Source: Trichomonas tenax (Eukaryota > Parabasalia > Trichomonadida > Trichomonadidae). Taken from it: DNA of 59,567 bases. How positions within the stretch are numbered: the stretch's first letter is position 1; the number at the start of each line of letters is the position of its first letter. The notes beneath the pieces were generated by a model. It was given only the letters and a program-made list of their open reading frames with translations. It searched no databases and was not told where the DNA came from. Below are positions 30,076-40,700 of this stretch, piece by piece. The position numbers and the translations under genes were made by a program. Location: the NCBI GenBank assembly GCA_023091735.1, contig JALKBU010000220.1:1-59567 (forward strand), written 5' to 3'.

Positions 30076-30266
30076 GGACTTGACCTAATTTCTGATGCTT
30101 ACGAAAAAATTGCACATTTTGCTCCTTATTGATCTCACTTGTACCACTCATATCTTTATTTACAACAAGGATCATCAGAAATGAGCAAAATGTGCCTATT
30201 TCTCAGCTTTTGATATTAGTTAATTTCTGCCATATGATCTCATTTCTGACAGGTGAAGTCAAGTCC
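30076..30266. repeat. Imperfect inverted repeats beside the recombinase relic
   Basis: GGACTTGAC at 30076-30084 pairs with GTCAAGTCC at 30258-30266. Inside it, GCACATTTTGCTC at 30112-30124 pairs perfectly with GAGCAAAATGTGC at 30183-30195. The nested arrangement suggests the remains of a fold-back or transposon end. Confidence 0.55.
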
Positions 30267-30528
30267 ATGTAAGACTACTTTTCAAATATTCATCTACAAG
30301 TATCATATGAGTAGGGTCAGGCAAATCATTTTTTAAATAATTCCTAAGTCCAGCAAGTAGTTCTCTCCTATTTGCAACTGAAATTGGGTATGGAGGTGGC
30401 GCATTTCGAATTTATGTAAGGTAATTTTCATACCTATGTAATTAAGAAGCATATTGCTTTTTTCTAGCTTCCGAAAGAGAATTTTGAGTAACGTCTGTTA
30501 TAGAACTTACTAACGCTATAAAATCCAT
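30260..30528 (-). pseudogene. Possible N-terminal (core-binding) fragment of a tyrosine recombinase
   Basis: One frame on this strand, starting at an ATG (complement 30526-30528), reads as protein through two stop codons: LSEARKKQYAS, then RYENYLT, then the segment with PPPYPISVAN and YLKNDLPDP. This resembles the SAM-like DNA-binding domain of tyrosine recombinases. It is head-to-head with the C-terminal fragment on the other strand, and their first bases overlap, so one may partly be an antisense shadow. The assignment is tentative. Confidence 0.35.
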
Positions 30529-30535
30529 TTTAAAA

Positions 30536-30931
30536 ATGAAAAGAATCAATCTTAACCATAAGGAATTTGGAACTCACTCAATGAGAAGAGGAGATGACAC
30601 CTCAGCAAACAAAAATGGTGTCGATAATTCCTCTATAAAATCTATGCGGAGGGGGCACAATTATTGCTTTTTCAGATTTATCGAAACTGATACCAAGGAA
30701 TTAACTAATCTCATTGTCAATCAAGCAAATGCGCTTGATTTTTCTTATATTATTATCAATAGAATGATTGGACGTGCCATATCCCTAAAAATGATAATGA
30801 AAGAATTAATAAAAAAATTTGTTTCAAATTCACTGAGAAATAACATCGAATGGTTACAGTATATTCCATTTCCCACGGAAGAGATTCTTGCAATAGCCTC
30901 AGTTTTTGAACTTGATGCAAGCTTGAAATAA
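30536..30931 (+). pseudogene. Tyrosine recombinase C-terminal fragment with Tyr replaced by Phe
   Basis: The segment HKEFGTHSMRRGDDTS (residues 8-23) fits the HxxR box of tyrosine recombinases of the kind with a THSxRRG signature. The box around the nucleophile follows: GHNYCFFRFIETD (40-52), where RYI is usual. The Tyr position here is Phe, so the fragment could not cut DNA. Coding similarity extends a little upstream of the ATG (ELTNAIKSIL), bounded by an upstream stop, so the ATG is internal. The later part (about 55-131) has no recognisable motif. The piece is the remnant of a mobile element or of an integrated recombinase gene. Codon use is AT-rich like the intergenic DNA, in keeping with decay. 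Confidence 0.6.
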
Positions 30932-30934
30932 AAA

Positions 30935-31817
30935 CGTAAATATCGTCTCTCAAGCAATATATGGAAACCAGGGCTATCAAGCATTTTGCTTAATAATCGA
31001 AAATATGAAAGAAGTCTTCAATGACATAGAAATATTAACAAAGATACCATTTATATCGGACAATCGTCAATCTCTGATCACATTAGCCAATAAAAAAGGA
31101 ATGAAGCGATGAGAATCTATTCACCATTATTTTAATCGACTCAGGGCAGGGTCCAAATTACAAAAAAGGTTTTCCCCAAAAACATGATCATATACAACTT
31201 GCACCCGGAAAATATTTAATTTTGCTTAAAAAATGAAGCTCAACAAAGCTTAAGAATCAACTTGAAAGAGTTGATCTGTAAATTTACAAATTAATTTCGA
31301 AAAGTAACACTTTACAATATTAAGGTTAACTTTATTGTCCAAAGTGAAAATCTAATCATTTCGATAAAAGACAAGAATATGATAGTATCAATTATATCCT
31401 TGATAAATAGTTCCTTAGATATTATAATATGGTGGAGTTACAGCTTCTAATATCATGTGCATCATTAGAAATTGGTGAAAATTCTTGAAATCAATAAACG
31501 TTGATTTTTTCCTTATATTCAATGTTTTATATAATTCTGAATGAATAAACAAGTAGACATAATACCATTCTATATTATTTTCTAATTTTCATATCTATAA
31601 CTCTTTTAGAAATATTGATAAAGTCGTTTTTATTATTCCTCAATTGCTGCATCATTAAATTATTGCGTTCTGATATGTTTTGAAGATATTATGTTGAATT
31701 TATTGCAGAACGGGATTGAAATGGTGATGCAGAAGTGTATTTCGAAAAATGAATTCATGTTTATTATCTGCTTTGTGATGTTTTATAAATTTTCAGACGT
31801 TTAATTTTCATGAAAAT
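30935..31817. other. Intergenic stretch with a possible retroelement-like coding trace
   Basis: Between 31005 and about 31185 one plus-strand frame reads PFISDNRQSLITLANKK, then a TGA stop (31110-31112), then ESIHHYFNRLR. This faintly recalls the RNase H segment of copia-like elements. The remainder is featureless AT-rich DNA. Confidence 0.3.
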
Positions 31818-34800
31818 ATGAATGAGATCGTTTCCTCGATGGAAAAGGATCTCAGGGATGTAGAAAACCTAGTGAAATGTTTAGATTTACTTATAAAAGC
31901 CGCTGATACAGAAAAAAATGTCGATTCTTTCGAAAAAGCGCTTCAATGTGTGAATAATACTACAAAAATTAATCAAAAAGTTAATACATATATTGACGCT
32001 GTCATAAATTTCTACCGTCAGCTTTTATCAATGAAATCTTGCCAAAGACTCGTTGATTCTGTGCCAATTCATGCACTTCTAACGAATCTTTTCATTATTG
32101 TTCGAGATAAACCAAAAGAATCATCAGAAATGCTGTCAGTCATTTTAATTTCTATCGAAAATCCACGACATTGTCCTTCTTATTCTAATTCGCAATTTAT
32201 TTCACAATTAGTTTACATAGCACGCCTAAATTCGAAAATATTCAAAATAGTTAAAAAGGTCTGCAAAATTACACAATACTTACATCCAAGGCTCGGTGCA
32301 GAATATAAAGATCTTTGCACAATTATTGTTTTAATATCTAGATCGTTAAATCCTCAAGATCCAAAGCAGCTTGTTTTTATGTCCGCATTTGCCCAAGTTT
32401 CTAATGAAAAAGTTTTACTTGAAGTTGGAAATATTGCAATTCCGTTATTTACTGATATTTGTATGAAACAGCCAACAAATTTCAAGATTTGCAAGTGTCT
32501 ATTCTCTATAGCGTCTAAATGTCAGCCTGAACAGTTCGATAAACAAATTATTCAATTAATCGATTACAACTCTAAATCAATTCGCGAAGATTCTTCGGCA
32601 TTAGCTGCTGTGATCAGCATTTTATCTACAAAAGTCAACCCACATGAAATGCCTGCATTTGTTGTTCCTATTGCATATACATCTTTGCAATTATTCATAT
32701 CTGATAAGAAAGTCGTTGAAGACAGCCTCACTGTCTGTTTCCGTGGACTTGCAGCACCGAATCAATCAGGGCACATATCATCCAGTCTTTCAGCAATAGT
32801 CACGTCTGTTATGTCTCAATATATTCGCGAAAAAGGCATCGTAAGACGCGGCGCTGCAATTTTACATTCACTTTCTGCGGATCCAGAAAATGACGTTTCT
32901 CTTGTATACAACGCTGTTCCGCAGACACTTGTTCAAGCAATAAACGCCAACCAGGACGACCAACATACAGTGATGTTATGCACATCATCACTCAGCAACG
33001 TCATCCTTGAAAATAAAACTCTTGCATCACAAATTTCGACACCAGAGACTGTCCAGCTGTTTCAATCACTTGCAAGATCGCATGCAAAGAATAGCAAAGT
33101 AATTAAGCACATTGTGATGATAGTTGAGTCCATCGTTCGTGCGAATTATGATGTAATGCAGTTCATTGATCTCCCGAAGGAGACTAAAAAGAGATTCCAA
33201 ATTGATTCAAAATATGTTGCTCCAAGTCTCAAAAATGACTCAGATGATGAAAACTTTGCCCGCGCTGCACTTTTGGTCATGTCTCCTCGAGATCAGAACA
33301 GACAACTTGTTTCCTCTTTGATGATGAAGTTTTCCACATATTACGATATTGTCGTTGAAGCGTTGGCATTCGGTATCAAGGACATTGGTGCTGTAAATAG
33401 AGCTTTAATGACATCAGGTGAAGATGGATTTAGATTTGTCGCTGAAACACTTTTATCTACAGAAGAAGCAATTCCTATGCAATCAATAAGTTTTCTTTTA
33501 TCTCTTGACAATCCAGATGCAGTAGAAATCCTTATGAAACAGCTTGAGCACGGAAATGACTCAGCTATTTCAAGCCAATTCACTCTCAATTATCCATGTC
33601 AAACAAGTCTTGCAAGGAAACTTCTGGAAAGCGAACTTTGGGCTCCAAGTGAGGAATGCTCAGATGTTATCCTTGACAGTTTATGCCACTACAGGAATGA
33701 TTCAAATAAAGTTGCTGATGTCCTTGGGCTTTGCGCTGTTGTTGGTTTAACACGCCAAATGTTGCCTCTACTCCTGGATTTAATAAGTTTACACTCTTCA
33801 AACCCATCCGTTGTCGAGATTTGCATCAAGTTTGCATTAAAGTTCCCTGTGGACGGAGAAACGATTAGAATTTGTAGAGATTATGGATCCGTTATTAATG
33901 TTGCTTCTGCAATAGCTAAGATGTCAAAACATGAAAAAGTCACTTATCTGCTTTTAACATTCTTAGATATTATTGCTCCTGCGCCAGAATTGACATCGAA
34001 GTTTTCAGAACCAATTGTTTTGAGTGTTATAGCAAATGCTTCGTCTGTATCAGATAGATGTGCTGTCGAGTCCAGTCGTATCTTATCTTCACTCTCGCAT
34101 TCGAATGTCACAGTTGATATTCTTACAAAACTCGGTGCTTTAGATATCGCTTTCAAGAGTTTTGGCCCTGGAAGTTTCAGACTTGTTCACAACCTTGTTC
34201 CACGAGGCTGCAAGCTCAATGATGACCAAATAGACATAATTATTCGTGAGTTCGATTCTCACGCTGCTTCTCATGACCCAGAAACCGCGCTTGCGCTCGC
34301 AGAGCTAATACTTGATCTTGTTGAAACAGAAGAGAATCTTCCTGACTTGCCAAGCAAGAAATCGCTTTGCCAAATCTTAACAACACATGCAAGTGATGCA
34401 TCTCTTGTGGAAATTGCTGCTAGAGTTGTATCATACATGAAGTTAGAAGCCGATGATGAGGAACTTGTTTTTGCTTTATCAAATGCAATGAAAGCAAACG
34501 CGAATGTTTTTAGGACAGTATTTGCAATTATAACAGTATTTGGATCAGTTAATCGCCTTGATGTGCCATCTATTGACTCCCCAACTGTTGTTCAAGGGTT
34601 GTCTGACATCGCTGAGATATACAGCAATGATTCTGCTATCGTCATTCCAATTCTTCAGATACTTAAAGGAAGAAAAGAGGCCGTTAAAGTCGCCTGCAAG
34701 TGTTTGTCAATCTTCCATGGTGACGATGAAGCAGCATGCATCGCGCAGTATTTGCTTTCATGCGGGCAATGCGATTATACTCAGTATATTGATGACATTC

Positions 34801-35714
34801 TTGATGCAATTGCAATGCATAGAAATTCATTCGATGTTGTAACATGTTTGGCACCAGTTGTTTATTTTGCATGTGAGAATGAAAAGATACACAAGCAAAT
34901 AGTTTCATTCCTTCCTACACTTCTTGATGCAAGTGCTCGTTTTGTTTCAAGTAACAGATTGTCAAGGGCTGTTCCTGCAATCATTTACAAACTATCGGAG
35001 AATCTCGATATGGTTCAGAAGCTGTATGATGCTCCACGGCAAATCGCTTCGATACTTAGAGCGTGGCCAAATGACGCGCAAATTAACCAGGCATGCACTG
35101 GAATTATTGCAAACTTTGCAGCTGCAGGTTGCGCCGAACTCTTTAGATGCTGTCTTCCAATGGTTGTTCTTAAAATAGATCGCATTGAGTTCATCGAAAC
35201 AACTTGCGAAGCAGTCCGGAGCTTGGCACCAGTTAGTGGTGCATACGCTCCTGCAATCACAGACAAACTATTTGATGTATTGATCAAGTCAATGGACTCG
35301 GAGGATGAGAACTTAACGAAGATTGTTTCTGACACATTGCAGCAATTAGCCAAAAATGATAATGTTGAAGTTTGCATTTATACAAAGCTGAAAGATGTTT
35401 TCGAGATCCTCAAAAGTGATGCTGCCGACGAACTCAAGATCAACATGATTGGATTCTGCATGAATCTCCACAGTGTTCGAAGAGTCGATGACTTTAGGCC
35501 GTACATGGAAGACTTAATGAAGCTCTTAGAGGGGCCAAAGCTCAAAGTCGCTACATGTGCTGGAGGATTGATGCTGCAAATTGCACGATTGAAGCCAGAT
35601 TTAGTCGATTCTTTCTTAAACAGAGTGATGGCTGTTGGAAAGGTATCAAGCGGAGATCAACTTAGAATATGCATAGCCATCAAGGACCAGATATTTGGAC
35701 TCAAGAAAAATTAA
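31818..35714 (+). CDS. Large HEAT/ARM-repeat protein, 1,298 aa
   Basis: The whole protein consists of paired helices with regular leucine, isoleucine and valine spacing, typical of HEAT or armadillo solenoids. No catalytic, membrane or nucleotide-binding domain interrupts it. I cannot place it in a named family (importin-beta, CLASP, condensin and coatomer signatures were looked for and not seen). Such solenoids serve as large scaffolds in transport, cytoskeleton or chromosome biology. The start is the first ATG; Met8 is an alternative. It stands alone, with about 880 bp upstream and nearly 1 kb downstream without genes. Codon use is ordinary, and the long frame is intact, so it should be functional. 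Confidence 0.75.
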   Translation: MNEIVSSMEKDLRDVENLVKCLDLLIKAADTEKNVDSFEKALQCVNNTTKINQKVNTYIDAVINFYRQLLSMKSCQRLVDSVPIHALLTNLFIIVRDKPKESSEMLSVILISIENPRHCPSYSNSQFISQLVYIARLNSKIFKIVKKVCKITQYLHPRLGAEYKDLCTIIVLISRSLNPQDPKQLVFMSAFAQVSNEKVLLEVGNIAIPLFTDICMKQPTNFKICKCLFSIASKCQPEQFDKQIIQLIDYNSKSIREDSSALAAVISILSTKVNPHEMPAFVVPIAYTSLQLFISDKKVVEDSLTVCFRGLAAPNQSGHISSSLSAIVTSVMSQYIREKGIVRRGAAILHSLSADPENDVSLVYNAVPQTLVQAINANQDDQHTVMLCTSSLSNVILENKTLASQISTPETVQLFQSLARSHAKNSKVIKHIVMIVESIVRANYDVMQFIDLPKETKKRFQIDSKYVAPSLKNDSDDENFARAALLVMSPRDQNRQLVSSLMMKFSTYYDIVVEALAFGIKDIGAVNRALMTSGEDGFRFVAETLLSTEEAIPMQSISFLLSLDNPDAVEILMKQLEHGNDSAISSQFTLNYPCQTSLARKLLESELWAPSEECSDVILDSLCHYRNDSNKVADVLGLCAVVGLTRQMLPLLLDLISLHSSNPSVVEICIKFALKFPVDGETIRICRDYGSVINVASAIAKMSKHEKVTYLLLTFLDIIAPAPELTSKFSEPIVLSVIANASSVSDRCAVESSRILSSLSHSNVTVDILTKLGALDIAFKSFGPGSFRLVHNLVPRGCKLNDDQIDIIIREFDSHAASHDPETALALAELILDLVETEENLPDLPSKKSLCQILTTHASDASLVEIAARVVSYMKLEADDEELVFALSNAMKANANVFRTVFAIITVFGSVNRLDVPSIDSPTVVQGLSDIAEIYSNDSAIVIPILQILKGRKEAVKVACKCLSIFHGDDEAACIAQYLLSCGQCDYTQYIDDILDAIAMHRNSFDVVTCLAPVVYFACENEKIHKQIVSFLPTLLDASARFVSSNRLSRAVPAIIYKLSENLDMVQKLYDAPRQIASILRAWPNDAQINQACTGIIANFAAAGCAELFRCCLPMVVLKIDRIEFIETTCEAVRSLAPVSGAYAPAITDKLFDVLIKSMDSEDENLTKIVSDTLQQLAKNDNVEVCIYTKLKDVFEILKSDAADELKINMIGFCMNLHSVRRVDDFRPYMEDLMKLLEGPKLKVATCAGGLMLQIARLKPDLVDSFLNRVMAVGKVSSGDQLRICIAIKDQIFGLKKN

Positions 35715-35784
35715 TGTTATTTTTGTTTTATATAAATTTAATTTTGTTGCGTACCGAAAGTTGTCAACAAAAAGTGATATTATC

Positions 35785-35829
35785 TGACATGTAAACATGA
35801 ATATTTGACAAATAAATATTTACGTGGCA
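35785..35829. promoter_or_regulatory. Pair of inverted TGWCATGTAAA-type elements
   Basis: TGACATGTAAA at 35785-35795 is exact. TTTACGTGGCA at 35819-35829 is a variant in opposite orientation. They lie just after the HEAT/ARM gene. Confidence 0.4.
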
Positions 35830-35892
35830 TGTGATTATAAATGATTATTGGAAGAATGATATCCTATATTTGTTTAAATTTACTTTGAAAAG

Positions 35893-36077
35893 AAAAATTA
35901 AATGCCTGATTGTGACTTGCAGCCAAAATCTTAGCAATCCAGTCTACAGTTCTTCCTTTCAGACTCGGTTTTCGAAATAATCAGCGATTTACTCTACAGA
36001 ATGCTTCTGAAAGGAAGAACTGTGGACCGGATTGCTAGCACCTTGGCTACCAGTCCCAATCAAGCATTTAATTTTGC
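35893..36077. repeat. Long inverted repeat, arms about 71 bp
   Basis: The left arm (35893-35963) begins AAAAATTAAATGC and ends CTTCCTTTCAGA. The right arm (36006-36077) is its imperfect reverse complement, from TCTGAAAGGAAGAAC to GCATTTAATTTT. The loop is 42 bases. About four fifths of positions pair. It is followed by degenerate copies of the same segments (36129-36231), including direct repeats of GACKCGRTTTTCGAAATAA-type sequence. It may be a miniature inverted-repeat element. Confidence 0.8.
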
Positions 36078-36254
36078 CCTTCAGAGGCATTCTGAAGTGG
36101 AAATCTTTGTTTTCTTAATGATGGGGTATGAAAGGAAGATCTGTGAGTTTAGCTACTAGCATGCGTGGTACCTGTGTCAATGTAGTCCCCAGTTCTTACC
36201 GTCAGACGCGATTTCGAAATAAAAACTAATACATAATTTGAATGATTATAGGAC

Positions 36255-36320
36255 TTTACATGTCAAAAATATTAATATTTTGATACATAAAACTAGAGAT
36301 TCCGACAACTTTACATGTCA
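36255..36320 (+). promoter_or_regulatory. Two exact TTTACATGTCA elements
   Basis: Exact copies at 36255-36265 and 36310-36320, 55 bp apart in the same orientation, roughly 380-445 bp upstream of the next gene. A GTGTCACCTTTTC string lies nearby (36338). Confidence 0.45.
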
Positions 36321-36699
36321 GATAACATTACTTTTTGTGTCACCTTTTCATTACAACTTTCGGTACGTGACACTATTTGCAACATGACAGACAAGTTTAA
36401 TTTTTTCTGACCCTTCAGAAACAAATTCCATGACCATTATATTAAAAATATGCACTTAATTTTTGATGCCACTCATTATATATTATTTCATGTTCATTTA
36501 ATCAAAGCAATTGTATATTTATTTCTGTTGGATCTTTTTTGGTTTAGAAATTTCACAAACATATTCAGAAATATAGCCGAATAGTTGCATTATGAAGTGG
36601 AGAAGGGAATTCAACATGTTGTTCTTATAAATATCGACTATTGATTGAGTTTTGTCATTGATGAATTGTTCCTAAAGGAAAAAAAAATCATTTTTTCGA

Positions 36700-37392
36700 A
36701 TGATTGAACTTGATGAAGAACAACAGAAATTAGTCGAAAAAATCACAAACATGAGGATAGAAGTCGAAGGAAAAGCGGACAAACTCGCTGTTGAGCAAAT
36801 AGAAAGGTATCAAGTCGAATTAATTAACATGAAAAAGAGCGATCAAGCGAGATTGCAAGTTCTAGAGAAAAGCTCACGCGATCCAGAATTAATATGCCAC
36901 GATTGCATTGACAACGATGATTTGGAGACTGCTTTCTTGACAGTTCTCCGTTATATCGAGATTATTCTCGGAACAAAAGCAGAGTCGAGATTAGTCGAAG
37001 AAAAATCCTCAAATGAGTACGTAGAGAAGCTTTTTGATAGATTAAACGTTATGTCACGTCAGCAATTAGATGAATCAAATACAATGTTGAAAAATGTTCT
37101 CGAACAGCGCTTAAACAAACTCATAAACGAATTTAACGACTTCTCAAGGAATGTTTCAGTCAGACTCGATAAATGCGACTCAGAAATCGCTTCTTTGGAG
37201 CATATGGCTCTAAACTCGAAACTCATAGAAGTACCAAAGTTCGACACTCACCACGTTCCAATAGAACTCATAACAGAAAAAACAAAACCCGTTATTCAAA
37301 AAAGACAATATCAAAAAAGCAAATTACAACCAATGCGCGCTTCGATACAACGTGGAGATTCGAATCCAGACTTAATGCTCGCTCCAATGTGA
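36700..37392 (+). CDS. Coiled-coil protein, 230 aa
   Basis: Two helical stretches with heptad-like patterning (about 5-60 and 100-170) flank a short conserved-looking middle (CHDCIDNDDLETAFLTVLRYIEIIL, given as two segments: CHDCIDNDDLET and AFLTVLRYIEIIL). The tail is basic and rich in Gln, Arg and Pro. No known motif is visible. The length and build resemble small cytoskeletal adaptors, but there is no family evidence. It starts at an ATG after a poly-A leader, and the frame continues to a clear stop. A second frame overlapping its end is a shadow. Confidence 0.65.
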   Translation: MIELDEEQQKLVEKITNMRIEVEGKADKLAVEQIERYQVELINMKKSDQARLQVLEKSSRDPELICHDCIDNDDLETAFLTVLRYIEIILGTKAESRLVEEKSSNEYVEKLFDRLNVMSRQQLDESNTMLKNVLEQRLNKLINEFNDFSRNVSVRLDKCDSEIASLEHMALNSKLIEVPKFDTHHVPIELITEKTKPVIQKRQYQKSKLQPMRASIQRGDSNPDLMLAPM

Positions 37393-37795
37393 TAATATTT
37401 AATAATTTTTTATATATATCTAATTCATTTGAAGTCCATTACATTTTCATAGCTGCTTATAATACCGCATTTTGGTACCGAAATTATTTCGAATTTCAAC
37501 TTAATTTATTTATCCACGATTTGTTCTTCATACGCCTAATTTTAGACAAAGCATCTAGAATTGCTACAAATTATAATATATATCCCAGAATATTTGATTA
37601 ATATTTTGAAAAATCAATTTATCTCCATTTTGCGAACAAATCATTTAGCAAGTTACTAATACTCTTCATTTATAACAATATGCAAATAGAGTCATTGCAA
37701 TATTAGTGAATATAAAATTCTATATCTTTGATAATGAAAAATTATAACATAATATAAGAAGAATTTATTAACAACATAAAAATAAAAACAAAAAA
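37393..37795. other. Intergenic stretch between convergent genes
   Basis: About 400 bp of AT-rich DNA between the ends of two convergent genes. Nothing recognisable. Confidence 0.4.
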
Positions 37796-40700
37796 TTAAT
37801 AAACATTAGAATTTTCGCGTTTCATAACAAAAGAAACAATTTCATCTAAAAGTGATTCTGGAGGCAAGAAAACGTCACTCGTCATCATGAACACTTCCGT
37901 TTCATTCGTCTGATTCTGTATTTTGGTCTCAGGCTCTGACTCTTTCTTCTTTGAGGTTTCCTCTTCTTGCGGTGTCTCTTCGATATCTGGCGTTATACTT
38001 TCAATAATACCTTCAATGAGTGACTCGTAGTTGACTGAATAATCGAGTGGAGGAGTTTCATCAGCATCTGCTTTATCTTCAGTAAAGTCCTGAGACATGT
38101 ACACTGATAGAGCCCAATTTGTTTGTGGATTAACTTGAACTTGGCGACATATTGATGCAACATCTTCGATAATACTCGAATTCTTGAATCCTTGCTCGAG
38201 AGGGAACATTGGAGGGAATTTGGCAATGCTATCGAATCTGATTTGAATCAGTTCAGTCTTGTTTTTAATCGATGCATGCAATTGCGATGACATTTTGCTT
38301 TGAACAAATGTGAAATATTTGATGAACTCTGAGTTGAATCTGTCATCTGATTTCGATTCCTCGTGAACTATCGAGATTTGGTTCTTCTCGGAGAAGTTAG
38401 TGACTGTCTGTAGAAATGCAACTTTTCTAGGGAAGTCACCGAGATATTGGTTGATTGTTGCTTCGCTCGTGAAATTAAGGAGCGCATAGAAGTTGTTTGC
38501 GTTTGGACAAAATGTCATTATGCCTGCACACAAGTCATATATGCAGTTGACTGAAAGTTGTGGACTCCACATAACACATGTGGAATAGATTTTAGAGGCA
38601 CTGATGAAGATTGTTTCCTCAGAGACCGGCATGATATCTTTAATGAGATCTGAAGCGAAACGCTGTGCATTAGAAATCTGCCCGCGTGAGAATTGATCAA
38701 AGAGATTAAAAAGCTCAGTGTCTGGGAAGAGAGTTGATATCTTTGATACGGATTCAGAGAATGCCGAGAAATCGCAAAACTTCGTGAATAAAAGAGGATC
38801 TTCAATGGCACAGCACATGAAAGGAGACAAAGCAACAGCATATAGAGAATAATCGGAGTCTTTCGACAAAAACTTCTTTGGTATTCTGGGAATTTGCATC
38901 AAGAAATCAATGATGTGTGATGTTGATTTGCATTTCATCATCACATTCATTAGAACATCTTTGAGGTCAACAAGCGGGATTCCACACTCAGTAATGAACG
39001 AATTGATGCTCGCTTCTGTTACTGTGTTCTTCGACTTCTTGTCAAATATTCCGCCTGAGATTATCGTGACAATCAAAGACAAAGCGTCATTGACAATCTT
39101 GTTGCAAAGAGGTCCATCGAGACTGAGAATGCAAATCGGGAGCAATAACAGTTCAACACTTGAGATTGTATTGTCTTTCTTAATTGTGGTTGAAATAGAC
39201 CTAAAAACAGAGCAAACGTAGTCTGACACGTGTTCAACAGTTTGGACACTCATATCGCTATCAATGAGACACCTGATGACAATACAAGTGCTCTCAAGGA
39301 TGTGGAAGATCGAGGTATTGTCGTTGAGAGTATATGCGCTGCTGTATAAGTTCAAAGCAGTTGAAGCTGTCCGAAGATCACCGCATGAAAGGCCCCACAA
39401 CATGAAATAGTCTTGAAGATTGTCTTCGTCGTTGTTCGTTGGGATGAAACTATATATCTTAATGAATAAACTCAAAAGATCAGAAATCGAAACAACACGT
39501 TTCTGTAGTGCTCTGAGAGGAGTGTCGGAGTCAGATGGAACGAATCGAAGAACATCGAACTGTACTGAGTTGATTCTTGCGAGAAGTTCACATAAATTCC
39601 AGAGACACTCAGGGGATCCAGCAGAGAATGAATCATTGAGTCCTGAAGCGACAACACTGAGAAGATCGAAAGCATCTTTCATGTGAATATGCGTCAAACA
39701 GAAAGAAATAATGACATTGAATTCATCGATGAATGGAAGAATATCTTCTTTCGCAAGTTCTTTTAATGATTGAAGAGCAAACTTTACTGATTCCGAGTAA
39801 ACATCCTCTTTCTTATCGCTTTTGTCTTTCCGTTTGTTTATAGCCGCAAATTCATTCATGTCATATATTTCTTCATACTTTCCAAGCTGAACGTTGTAGA
39901 AGTACCAACTGCTGTAGTTCAAAAGGTTGACTAAGATGTTGACAGTCTGCGGCTGAAGACGGTAAATATATGTCAATATGAAAGTGATAAGTTTCCTCGT
40001 TTCTGGTTTGTAGACTGCAATATCGATCAATGTAATTGCCAGATACTTTGCGTTTGTTTCCGGTGAATGAGAGTACTCGATTAAGTTTTGCCACAGAGGT
40101 AAAAGACTTGTGTATGGAGAAACATGCATATTGCACATGATTAAGTCGTTCACGAATGAATACGGAGAGAAGTAAACGAAAAATCTACTCGGGCTTTGCA
40201 TTATCGTTCTTGACTTAAGATCAAAGACAACATGAGTGAGCCATGGCCGAATGATCATTAAAAGTTGTTCTCTTGAGCATGCGCGTCTGTTTAAAGGAGC
40301 GGAAGGAAGCGCGATGAATGCGCGAGAGAGGAATTGCTCTGTGACATATCGAAAAGCGATGCTGCACTGTTTTGAAAGCTCGACAGCGTTTTCGATTCTT
40401 AATGTCATGTTCTGTGTGGAAACAGTATTCACCATCTTGGAGATGAAAGACATAAATGGTGCAGCAAGTGCTGTATTGCCGTTATTGTGGAAAAGACAGA
40501 TGACAGGGAAAACTTGGCCAAGCATTCTCATCGCATTCTGACGAACAGAAACATCGCTGTGCATGAGATAGAGCAAATCGAGTAATAAAAGTGTTCCTGT
40601 CTCTCTGTATATGAGCTGAGTGAACTCAACATCAAAACTTGTCAACTTTCCAGGTGTTGTTGTCGACATGTTTTTAATGAAAGTGTTGTGAGAGTAAATC

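Noticed and set aside
30745..30984. Minus-strand frames overlapping the recombinase fragment
   Set aside because: They are antisense shadows without any recognisable motif.
37173..37601. 142-codon plus-strand frame overlapping the end of the coiled-coil gene
   Set aside because: First half is a shadow of a real gene in another frame, and the rest is AT-rich intergenic DNA.
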